A DNA stretch of 22,082 nt from contig DBTL01000008.1 in NCBI GenBank assembly GCA_002307035.1, forward strand, positions 1 to 22,082, read 5' to 3'. This document shows positions 1 through 6,966 of this stretch, in pieces. The position numbers and the translations under genes were made by a program. Numbering within the stretch: position 1 is the stretch's first letter; the number at the start of each line of letters is the position of its first letter. The notes under the pieces were generated by a model. It was not told the origin of the DNA. It made no database searches and worked only from the letters and a program-made list of their open reading frames with translations. This DNA is from Bacteroides sp. UBA1317 (GTDB lineage Bacteria; Bacteroidota; Bacteroidia; Bacteroidales; Bacteroidaceae).

Positions 1-1049
1 GGTATTTTGAAGTCTGGAACGAACCAAATCTTTCGCCCGGGTTCTGGACAGGCACACAAGCAGATTATTTCAAGCTATATCAGTACACAGCAAAAGCTAT
101 CAAAAGTGTAAATCCCGATTACAAGGTTGGTGGACCCGGAACGGCTGGAGCTGCATGGGAAAGTGAAATGATCGATTTTTGTGCCAAAAACAATGTGCCA
201 ATCGACTTTGTCAGCACTCATTCCTATGGTGTTAAACAAGGATTTCTTGATGAATACGGTAACGGTGGTACTGTGCTGAGTAAAGACCCAATGAGCGTGA
301 GTGGCGATGTGTTGCAATCTCGCAAAGAAATCGCTGCTTCTGCTAAACCAAATCTGGAATTGCACTACACCGAATGGAGTTCTTCTTACACACCTTCCGA
401 TCCACTTCACGATAGTTATCATGAGGCTGCATATATTTTGGAAAAGATAAAACAGGTTGGAAATGCGGTCAACTCTATGTCCTATTGGGTATTTACAGAT
501 ATTTTTGAGGAACCGGGTCCTCGCTATACACCTTTTCATGGCGGGTTCGGACTGCTCACCATTCAAGGTATTCCCAAATCAGCATTTTATGCTTATAGCT
601 TTATGAATAAGCTTGGGAAAACAGAACTGAAGAATACTGATACTCGTTCGTGGGCAAGTAAAAACAATAATGGTGGCGTTCAGCTACTTTGTTGGGACTT
701 CACTAACACGCATCCAGGCGATTCAGTACATAATCAGAAATACTATATACAAGATTTACCTTCAAAACCAAAGGGTAAAGTGAAAGTAAACATCTCTCAC
801 TTGCCTGCCGGAATCTATACACTGGAAATTTATAAAGTAGGTTATCGTGTAAATGATGCATATACCGAATATGTGGACATGGGTAAACCGAAACAACTTA
901 ATAGACAACAGGTTGATGAATTGAAGAAACACAATGATGGTTCTCCTGTTCAAATTGAAACGATTGAGGTTAAAGCAACTGAATCTTTCTCAAAAGAACT
1001 TGATATCCGGGAAAATGATGTTTATTTATTGAATCTTATTAGGAAATAG
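1..1049 (+). CDS. GH39 family beta-xylosidase-like glycoside hydrolase (C-terminal part, 5' truncated by window)
   Basis: The reading frame is open from base 3 (bases 1-2 are the end of a split codon) to the TAG at 1047-1049, giving about 348 residues; the N-terminus is outside the window. The first visible residues contain VWNEPN, the asparagine-glutamate motif of clan GH-A enzymes in which Glu is the general acid/base. About 120 residues later LHYTEWSSSY supplies the expected nucleophile Glu. The pattern, with VDFVSTHSYG between them, fits GH39 (beta-xylosidase or alpha-L-iduronidase type). After the barrel a beta-rich tail follows (about residues 230-348 of the visible part), as usual for the family. 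It would hydrolyse terminal xylose or a related sugar from plant glycans. No signal peptide can be judged. It is unrelated to the B12 genes to the right. The family call is good; the exact substrate is unknown. Confidence 0.85.
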   Translation, partial: YFEVWNEPNLSPGFWTGTQADYFKLYQYTAKAIKSVNPDYKVGGPGTAGAAWESEMIDFCAKNNVPIDFVSTHSYGVKQGFLDEYGNGGTVLSKDPMSVSGDVLQSRKEIAASAKPNLELHYTEWSSSYTPSDPLHDSYHEAAYILEKIKQVGNAVNSMSYWVFTDIFEEPGPRYTPFHGGFGLLTIQGIPKSAFYAYSFMNKLGKTELKNTDTRSWASKNNNGGVQLLCWDFTNTHPGDSVHNQKYYIQDLPSKPKGKVKVNISHLPAGIYTLEIYKVGYRVNDAYTEYVDMGKPKQLNRQQVDELKKHNDGSPVQIETIEVKATESFSKELDIRENDVYLLNLIRK

Positions 1050-1117
1050 AGGAACGCATCTCTTATCATCGAGCATATTTATGAGTTTCATAATCAAATA
1101 AAAGACTTAGATGTTTT

Positions 1118-1162
1118 AAAAAAAGGCTTAAGTGTTTGCAGAAAACACTTAAGCCTTTTTTT
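1118..1162 (+). terminator. Strong intrinsic terminator after the GH39 gene
   Basis: A perfect 20-bp inverted repeat (arms 1118-1137 and 1143-1162) with a 5-nt loop GCAGA. The core GGCTTAAGTGTTT is flanked by seven A on the left and seven T on the right. The run of T makes it an intrinsic terminator for the rightward GH39 transcript. Because the left arm begins with A7, the hairpin also reads as a terminator leftwards and may stop the convergent cbiA-pduO transcript, although that gene ends 400 bp away. Confidence 0.9.
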
Positions 1163-1562
1163 AATTGATAAATAAAATTACTCTTACTGTCAGTTCTGTC
1201 TCACTCTCTTCCTCAAATTGGAAAGATAGTCGTATACTTCCTATGAAAATTAAACTGAAGTAGTCGATTATACGTTACTTTTTTCCAACATTATCCCCTC
1301 TTTTTCTTTAGAGAGGGAGGGGGGACTAAAACCCATAGGTGAACCTTGAACCTCTTGAACCTTAATTGCTTTTTGCTAAGGTTCAAAAAACGATTTAAAT
1401 CATTGATAAACAGGTGATAACAAGCTTTTTGTTTTTTTTGATTGAAAATATTTTTCTAGATAAATTCTTCAAAAAAACACTTTGTTTCTTCGGCTTAATA
1501 TAGCGAAAATTCACGATATATAGACCTCGTAAATCACTTGATGGCGATGATGCGTAAACGGG
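1163..1562. other. Non-coding convergent intergenic region
   Basis: This 400-bp stretch between the convergent GH39 and adenosyltransferase genes is AT-rich and shows no convincing gene on either strand. It holds a purine-rich G-run next to a CCCTCT/AGAGGG inverted repeat (about 1296-1317), and a GAACCT repeat cluster described separately. Nothing else is recognisable. Confidence 0.7.
1341..1386. repeat. GAACCT repeat cluster with an inverted copy
   Basis: Three closely spaced copies of GAACCT start at 1341, 1348 and 1357 (the first and third read GAACCTT, the second GAACCTC). They are followed by an inverted copy. TTGAACCTT (1355-1363) and AAGGTTCAA (1378-1386) form a perfect 9-bp stem with a 14-nt loop. 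No T-run follows, so it is not a typical terminator. Its function is not known; it may be a dispersed intergenic repeat. Confidence 0.5.
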
Positions 1563-2132
1563 TTATTTTCTTCTCTTATAAGCAAAGGCTTGCCACCGCT
1601 CTTCGGGCCAATTTTGTTGTTGCATTTCATAGCGGGCCATGGTGAAGAATAAATCAGAAAGGCGATTCATAAAGCGAAGTATTTCTTCAGGTACGGGGTC
1701 TTGCCGGTGAAGCGTCCATAGTCTGCGTTCGGCACGACGGGCTACTGTGCGGGCAAATTGTAACTGAGCGCATGCAGGGGTACCACCGGGTAATACGAAG
1801 TAATCATTCTCTTGAAGCAAATCGGTGAGCCTATCTATCTCTGATTCGCAAAAAGTGGATAGATCTTGTTGCAACGTATTGGGATTTTCATGGCGAATGG
1901 CAGCGGGGGTGGCTACATGGCTCATCACTACCATCAGTTCTTGCTGAATGGTGTGCAACGTTTCCTGATAATCATGCTCTTGTGGCAATAGTGAACGCAC
2001 AATGCCTATCACTGCGTTCAGTTCGTCTATGCAGCCGTTGGCTTCAATGCGAATGTCGTCTTTCTCTACTCGTTGGCCTCCGTGAATGCCTGTACGACCT
2101 TTGTCGCCTCCTTTGGTATATATCTTGCTCAT
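1563..2132 (-). CDS. pduO: PduO-type corrinoid (ATP:cob(I)alamin) adenosyltransferase
   Basis: A 189-residue protein of the PduO-type adenosyltransferase family, which transfers the 5'-deoxyadenosyl group of ATP to the Co(I) corrinoid. It acts in the cytoplasm as a trimeric five-helix bundle. The N-terminus IYTKGGDKGRTGIHGGQRV (residues 4-22) is the ATP-binding signature, here with GGD where the family often has TGD. NGCIDELNAVIG follows near residue 33, and FARTVARRAERR near residue 126 gives the conserved basic ATP-contact helix. The length is normal. It lies 16 bp downstream of cbiA on the same strand, so the two are almost certainly co-transcribed: CbiA makes the diamide that is then adenosylated. 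It is analogous in role to, but not homologous with, CobA/CobO. No export signal is seen. Confidence 0.93.
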   Translation of the reverse strand: MSKIYTKGGDKGRTGIHGGQRVEKDDIRIEANGCIDELNAVIGIVRSLLPQEHDYQETLHTIQQELMVVMSHVATPAAIRHENPNTLQQDLSTFCESEIDRLTDLLQENDYFVLPGGTPACAQLQFARTVARRAERRLWTLHRQDPVPEEILRFMNRLSDLFFTMARYEMQQQNWPEERWQAFAYKRRK

Positions 2133-2148
2133 CTTTCTAAAAATAGTG

Positions 2149-3462
2149 TTATTTCCATAAATCGAGAATGTTTTGTTCTCCCCAGTATAGATGCGTATAG
2201 CCTGCTATCACATTTTTGTAGCGAATGAACGCAGTGTCTGTTGCAACGCCTTTGGCGTTATATTGGGTTGCAACAGAAGGTAAAGCATTGGTAAGGCGTG
2301 AATAATGAAACTCGTGCCCGCGGAGAGGAATGTCTTTGTAAGTCAGGTTTCGATAGCCTAAATGCAACTTCATACCATCCATGGTGGCATCTTGTTCCAA
2401 TACGCCTGCCATAGGATACTTTATTCCGTCCATTCCGGTGATCGTACGGCAAAGATACATCATCCCTCCACATTCGGCTAGTAGCTTCCCTCCTGCCCTT
2501 ACGTAGGTTTCTATGGATTGAAGCATGCTGGTGTTGCTACTTAGTGTAGACAGAAAAAACTCAGGATAGCCGCCGGGAAGGTAAACGAAATTCGTTTCGG
2601 CGGGCAATGCTGTGTCTTGTAGCGGGCTGAAATAAGTTACTTTGCCCAAGGTCTCGAGACGACGGATGTTTTCGTAATAGGTAAAGTTGAACGCTTCGTC
2701 TTTAGCCACTGCTATTCTAATAGTAGAAGAATTATTCTGATTGTTTTCTTTGCTTTTTGCTTCACGAGCATTTTCTAAAGGCTGTACCCTATTCTGTGAC
2801 AATTGCAACAATCGATCTACATCCACGAACTCTTCAATCAGGGTAGCTATGCGCTCGGTAAAAGCATCGAAACGGAAGTTCTCTTCAAGAGTAAGGCCTA
2901 AGTGACGAGAGGGTATCTCAATGTCGCTTCGCTTAGGCAGATAACCGAGAGATTCTATGCCAGCATCCTTGCATGCTTGCTGCAGATAACTGTAGTGGCT
3001 CTCTCCTGCCACTTGATTAAATACGACTCCTGCTATGTGTATTGAAGGATGAAAATGTTTATACCCGTACAAGATGGGAGCTGCCGAATAGGCCATTGAA
3101 CGAGCATTAAGTATCAACACTACGGGAATATGTAGCAATTCGGTTATCTCCGCACTACTGCCACGCATACCATCATATCCATCGAAAAGCCCCATTACAC
3201 CTTCGGTGACGCAGACTTCGGTTTCTGCTCCATATCGACTGTAGAGTTGCTTTACATGCTCTTCGGACGCCAACCAAGTATCCAGATTAACGGAGGGTTG
3301 CCCGGCAGCTAGAGTATGGTATTGCGTATCGATGTAATCGGGGCCGCATTTAAAGGGTTGTACGGTATATCCTCGCTTGCGAAGGGCTTTGAGTAATCCG
3401 AGTGTAAAGGTGGTCTTACCGCTTCCTGAAGAGGCTGCACCTATAAGTATGTGTGACTTCAT
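2149..3462 (-). CDS. cbiA: Cobyrinate a,c-diamide synthase (CbiA)
   Basis: A 437-residue enzyme that amidates the a and c side chains of cobyrinic acid using ATP and glutamine. The N-terminal DTBS-like domain starts with the P-loop GAASSGSGKTT (residues 8-18), followed by FKCGPDYID (37-45) and the DGYDG region (about 94-98). A linker rich in Asn/Ser/Lys (about 230-247) leads to a class I glutamine amidotransferase domain with PGGYPE (296-301). The nucleophile is Cys331 in LAECGGMMYL, and the His motifs are GHEFHYSR (382-389) and YTHLYW (422-427). Domain order and length match CbiA/CobB and not CobQ/CbiP. It is the first gene of a two-gene leftward operon. The start ATG (3460-3462) lies about 30 bp from a leftward -7 element (3492-3499). 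No riboswitch precedes it on its own strand. Confidence 0.95.
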   Translation of the reverse strand: MKSHILIGAASSGSGKTTFTLGLLKALRKRGYTVQPFKCGPDYIDTQYHTLAAGQPSVNLDTWLASEEHVKQLYSRYGAETEVCVTEGVMGLFDGYDGMRGSSAEITELLHIPVVLILNARSMAYSAAPILYGYKHFHPSIHIAGVVFNQVAGESHYSYLQQACKDAGIESLGYLPKRSDIEIPSRHLGLTLEENFRFDAFTERIATLIEEFVDVDRLLQLSQNRVQPLENAREAKSKENNQNNSSTIRIAVAKDEAFNFTYYENIRRLETLGKVTYFSPLQDTALPAETNFVYLPGGYPEFFLSTLSSNTSMLQSIETYVRAGGKLLAECGGMMYLCRTITGMDGIKYPMAGVLEQDATMDGMKLHLGYRNLTYKDIPLRGHEFHYSRLTNALPSVATQYNAKGVATDTAFIRYKNVIAGYTHLYWGEQNILDLWK

Positions 3463-3491
3463 TGATTTACATTACTTAAGTAAAGAGAATG

Positions 3492-3499
3492 CAAATATA
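3492..3499 (-). promoter_or_regulatory. Putative leftward Bacteroidetes -7 element for cbiA-pduO
   Basis: On the minus strand the bases read TATATTTG, a full match to the Bacteroidetes -7 consensus TAnnTTTG. Transcription would start near 3485, giving a leader of about 20-25 nt before the cbiA ATG at 3462. No clear TTTG -33 element is visible at the expected distance upstream. Confidence 0.5.
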
Positions 3500-3510
3500 A
3501 AATAAATTAA

Positions 3511-3518
3511 TAACTTTG
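3511..3518 (+). promoter_or_regulatory. Putative rightward Bacteroidetes -7 element for the riboswitch operon
   Basis: TAACTTTG matches TAnnTTTG. It lies 13 bp before the first stem of the cobalamin riboswitch, which is the spacing expected if transcription starts near 3525. Only 11 bp separate it from the leftward -7 element at 3492-3499, so the two promoters would compete or be coordinated. No clear -33 element is seen. Confidence 0.5.
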
Positions 3519-3530
3519 TCCCGCTTTGGT

Positions 3531-3770
3531 GATGTAATGAGCATTCTGCACATTACATAAAAGGGAATCCGGTGTGAATCCGGAACAGTGCCCGCTACTG
3601 TAAAGCCCAAAACTCTTATGCCAATTAAGAGAAAGAAAGAGAGCATTCCAAACATGCCACTGTGTCCACTTACAATGGATACGGGAAGGTCGCTCTTCTA
3701 TGGGGATAGTCAGGAAACCTGCCAAGCAAAGTACAGTAATAGAGTATTCCCGGGGTCAGGAGTGCTATTT
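3531..3770 (+). ncRNA. Cobalamin riboswitch (B12-box element) upstream of the corrinoid operon
   Basis: The stretch has the conserved blocks of a class-I cobalamin riboswitch in order. The stem ATGTAATG/CATTACAT is at 3532-3539/3551-3558. GGGAATCCGGTGTGAATCC is at 3563-3581. The core segment GTGCCCGCTACTGTA is at 3588-3602. The B12 box AGTCAGGAAACCTGCC is at 3708-3723. After the box a hairpin AGTATTCC/GGAGTGCT (3743-3750/3759-3766, two G-U pairs) presents the loop CGGGGTCA (3751-3758). That loop can pair with TGAATCCG (3575-3582) at seven of eight positions, as expected of the L5-L13 kissing loop. No T-tract terminator follows, so control of translation of the receptor gene at 3794 seems more likely than attenuation (inference). 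B12 binding should lower expression of the downstream genes. Confidence 0.95.
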
Positions 3771-3793
3771 ATTAACTTCTTTAACAAACATCA

Positions 3794-6028
3794 ATGAAGA
3801 AAAGATGCTTACTGACAATCCTCTTAGGGGGTTGTGTTGTAATGAGTTCGCTTGCGCAAATCACGCTAAGCGGAAGGGTGATTAATGCCGAAACGGGAAA
3901 ACCCGTGAAGGGGGCCAGCGTGCGCCTCGAACAAACTACTATGGGCTGTGCGACAAACAGCAATGGAGAATTTCTACTGAAGAATGTGAAAGACGGGCAG
4001 TATTTATTGCGTGCAAGCTGTCTGGATTACACTCCTACCACACTAAAAGTGAATGGTAGCAAAGAAAACATGGTGATTAAACTACGAAGCACTTACATTA
4101 ACCTCGACCAAGTAGTGGTAACCGGAACAGGTACGCATCACAAGCTGAAAGATACGCCTGTGCCCATTGAGGTCATCAGTTCTGCTGATATTAAGAAAGC
4201 GGGCGTAACTGATTTTCAGAGTGCGATGACCATGTTACAGCCGTCTCTCTCTTTCTCGAGCAATGCAATGGGTTCCTACCTGATGATGAATGGATTGAGC
4301 AACAAGTACGTGCTGATCCTTATCAACGGTAAGAAACTTACGGGCGATACGTCCAACAACATCGACCTTGCACGTATCGACATGAACAATGTGAAACGAA
4401 TAGAAGTTCTGAAAGGTGCCGGCTCTGCTCTCTATGGTTCGGATGCCATTGCGGGAGTGATCAACATTATCACGGAGAATCCTAAGAACTTGCTTACTGT
4501 CACCTCCGACACACACTTTGAGGAATACGGTCAGTTTACCCAAGGTATCAGTGCAGACGTAACGAGTAAGAAGTTTGGCTCATACACTTCTTACAGACGG
4601 CAGCAAGCACACGGTTGGCAACAGAATGCTCTTGATGAAGATGGCGAGGCCACAGCAAAATCAAATAGCTCGGGTTACTATGCAAATGTAGTGAACCAGA
4701 AATTTACCTTCGAGCCTACCAGTAAACTATCTCTCTATACAGAAGGAGGATACTATAATCGCCTCACTGATCGTCCCGTAGCCGGATATGATTACAACTT
4801 AGCTTATAAATCATACAACTTGGGAGCAGGTGCTAAATATCTTTTGGGCAATGCCTCTTATCTGAACTTGGATGTGACTAACGATAATTATGAAACTGCC
4901 TACAAATACCTCATTGAAAGTGGTGACTACAAAATTGGCGACAAAAATATGGTGAAAAGACAACACTACTACAATGCCAATCTGAAAGGGGTATTTAAGC
5001 ATTCCGAAAATTTTAAAAGTGTGATAGGACTTGAATACATCAATGAAGCGCTCAAACGTCCCGATGCGTTAGTAGACAAGAGTGTCTATACAGGAGCGGT
5101 GTATGCACAGGAAGAGATTCATTTGCTAAAAGGCTTGGAAGCCATCCTGGGGTTTCGTTACGTTCACCATGAAACAGCCGGAAACAATTTTACCCCCAAG
5201 GCTTCGCTGATGTATAAGTTAGGCGATTTCAACCTCCGTGCATCTTATTCGAGTGGTTTTCGCGCTCCGGGACTTGATGAACTTTATTATTATTTCATGA
5301 AGAGTGGTACCATGCTAACTGCGGGAAATACGACTCTTAAACCTGAGAAGAGCAATTATGGCTCACTTAACGTAGAGTATGTAAACAATCGTTTTACAGC
5401 ATCTGCTACCGCATACATCAATTCTATTGATGATATGATTAGTTCAAAGAGCACTTTGCTTTCTGCTATGACCACAGAGGAGAAAGAAGCTATAATTGAA
5501 CAAGCTGCCGCTGTTTTCGGCACACAAGCTGTTAGTAAGCTGAAGACATACAAAGAATACAGAAATCTCGATGAAGCTTTGGTAAAGGGATTTGAGACAA
5601 ATTTGAATGCTTATTTGGGTTATGGCTTTTCACTCGGAGGAGGATACACTTTTGCTTATGCTCGTGGAAAAGATCAGGAAGGCATTTGGAGTACGATAGA
5701 GCGTAGCATCAGGCATACAGGCAGCGTAACCGGTAATTGGGTACATGCGTGGAATGCTTATAAACTGAACATCAACATCAATGGACGTATGCAGAGCAAA
5801 CGTTTTCAAGAATCAAGCGGTGTTGATGAATCGGCTCCAGGTTTTGGCCTTTGGAATCTCAATACCCGCCATACCTTCGATGGTTGTAAGAACTTTCTTA
5901 TCGAACCGGGTTTAGGTATCAATAACATATTCAACTACAAAGACGATCGTCCTTACGGCGTAAATTATGCCAGTCTCACTCCGGGGCGTACAGTTTACGT
6001 AAGCTTTCTGCTTAAATTCAAAAAGTGA
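3794..6028 (+). CDS. btuB: TonB-dependent outer-membrane corrinoid receptor (BtuB-like)
   Basis: A 744-residue outer-membrane receptor. A signal peptide (about 1-21, ending SSLAQ) leads into a carboxypeptidase-regulatory-like domain (about 23-100, starting TLSGRVINAETGKPVKGASV) typical of Bacteroidetes receptors. A TonB box-like segment LDQVVVTGTG (104-113) and the plug domain follow. The plug includes VKRIEVLKGAGSALYGSDAI and GVINIITENP. The 22-strand barrel ends with an aromatic C-terminus (VYVSFLLKFKK). It is the first gene after the cobalamin riboswitch, which is the main evidence that the substrate is a corrinoid; the protein sequence alone says only TonB receptor. No BtuG-like surface lipoprotein gene is adjacent. 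The start ATG at 3794 is preceded by an A-rich stretch with no clear Shine-Dalgarno sequence. The next gene starts 2 bp after the stop. Confidence 0.88.
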   Translation: MKKRCLLTILLGGCVVMSSLAQITLSGRVINAETGKPVKGASVRLEQTTMGCATNSNGEFLLKNVKDGQYLLRASCLDYTPTTLKVNGSKENMVIKLRSTYINLDQVVVTGTGTHHKLKDTPVPIEVISSADIKKAGVTDFQSAMTMLQPSLSFSSNAMGSYLMMNGLSNKYVLILINGKKLTGDTSNNIDLARIDMNNVKRIEVLKGAGSALYGSDAIAGVINIITENPKNLLTVTSDTHFEEYGQFTQGISADVTSKKFGSYTSYRRQQAHGWQQNALDEDGEATAKSNSSGYYANVVNQKFTFEPTSKLSLYTEGGYYNRLTDRPVAGYDYNLAYKSYNLGAGAKYLLGNASYLNLDVTNDNYETAYKYLIESGDYKIGDKNMVKRQHYYNANLKGVFKHSENFKSVIGLEYINEALKRPDALVDKSVYTGAVYAQEEIHLLKGLEAILGFRYVHHETAGNNFTPKASLMYKLGDFNLRASYSSGFRAPGLDELYYYFMKSGTMLTAGNTTLKPEKSNYGSLNVEYVNNRFTASATAYINSIDDMISSKSTLLSAMTTEEKEAIIEQAAAVFGTQAVSKLKTYKEYRNLDEALVKGFETNLNAYLGYGFSLGGGYTFAYARGKDQEGIWSTIERSIRHTGSVTGNWVHAWNAYKLNININGRMQSKRFQESSGVDESAPGFGLWNLNTRHTFDGCKNFLIEPGLGINNIFNYKDDRPYGVNYASLTPGRTVYVSFLLKFKK

Positions 6029-6030
6029 CA

Positions 6031-6945
6031 ATGAAGACAATAATATTTTTTATGGCATTAGCTTTAGCAACCATAACCCAAGCTCGTGAAGAAGGAAACT
6101 TTATAGAATCGGACATGTTGACAACAATGCTTCCCGGCGACAAAGCTGCTATCCTGATGGTGCATTTCGGCACAACATACAACGATACACGTACACTGAC
6201 CATTGATGCCATCAACAAAAAGATGGCTACTGCTTTTCCTGAACTCGCAATACGAGAGGCTTGGACCTCACGTATTGTGATGAGACGTATAAAAACTCGT
6301 GGTGAAAATAAACTTTCTCCTACTGAAGCACTCAACGAATTGCATAAAGAAGGATTTACGCACATCATCGTGCAGTCCACCAATATTATTGAAGGCATTG
6401 AAATGGAAGCTCTGCGTATCGAGGTGGCACAAGCTGCACATCTCTTCAAAGATATTCGTATCGGCAATCCGTTGCTTTATACCGTTGACGACTATCGTCG
6501 GGTAGCACGTATTCTAAATACAAACAAACCTAAATCCGGATCTGCCATATTGGTAGGTCATGGCACATATACACCCAGTACATCTTCTTATACGATGATG
6601 GATTATATGCTGAAAGCCGAGGGATATAAAGGTTTTTATGTAGGCACCATAGAAGGCTATCCCTCATTCGATGACATGTTGGAACAATTGAAGCGTAATG
6701 GCGAAAAAGAAGTGACACTCATTCCTTTCATGTTTGTAGCGGGAGACCATGCCAACAACGACATATCCGTAGACTGGAAGCAAGCACTTGAAAAAGAAGG
6801 AATGCTCGTTTCCGTACGAATGCAAGGATTAGGTGAAGTGCCTGAAATTCAAAACTTATTTATAGAGCACACTCGCTTCATCCTGAAGCATAAGTTGGTC
6901 AACATTACTGATAAAAAGAAACACTACGCTGTAGAAAAGGATTAA
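6031..6945 (+). CDS. cbiK: Sirohydrochlorin cobaltochelatase CbiK with signal peptide (periplasmic type)
   Basis: CbiK inserts Co(II) into sirohydrochlorin, the first committed step of the anaerobic B12 pathway. From the ATG at 6031 it has 304 residues. A GTG at 6025 would add two residues and overlap the receptor stop; ATG is preferred. MKTIIFFMALALATITQA (1-18) is a good export signal. The mature part carries the metal-ligand set of the family: His177 in VGHGT, Glu208 in GTIEGYPS and His240 in AGDHANND. Their spacings (31 and 32) are very close to those of the Salmonella enzyme (His145, Glu175, His207, quoted from memory). ILMVHFGTTYNDTR (41-54) is the N-terminal family motif. An exported CbiK is odd because the rest of ring synthesis is cytoplasmic. 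Desulfovibrio has a periplasmic CbiK, so the location has precedent. It sits between two TonB receptor genes in the riboswitch operon. Confidence 0.9.
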   Translation: MKTIIFFMALALATITQAREEGNFIESDMLTTMLPGDKAAILMVHFGTTYNDTRTLTIDAINKKMATAFPELAIREAWTSRIVMRRIKTRGENKLSPTEALNELHKEGFTHIIVQSTNIIEGIEMEALRIEVAQAAHLFKDIRIGNPLLYTVDDYRRVARILNTNKPKSGSAILVGHGTYTPSTSSYTMMDYMLKAEGYKGFYVGTIEGYPSFDDMLEQLKRNGEKEVTLIPFMFVAGDHANNDISVDWKQALEKEGMLVSVRMQGLGEVPEIQNLFIEHTRFILKHKLVNITDKKKHYAVEKD

Positions 6946-6966
6946 TAACCTGGTAAACGACAAATT

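Noticed and set aside
1296..1326. G-rich run with GGGAGGGGGG as a possible G-quadruplex
   Set aside because: There are only two G runs and not four; the nearby CCCTCT/AGAGGG inverted repeat explains part of the pattern.
3507..3885. Short open frames across the riboswitch on both strands
   Set aside because: They lie within conserved cobalamin riboswitch sequence, have no recognisable protein motifs, and overlap the receptor start.
6018..6467. 149-codon open frame antisense to cbiK (and similar antisense frames at 75-566 and 4235-4543)
   Set aside because: They mirror well-supported genes on the other strand, show no family motifs, and have compositions typical of shadow frames.
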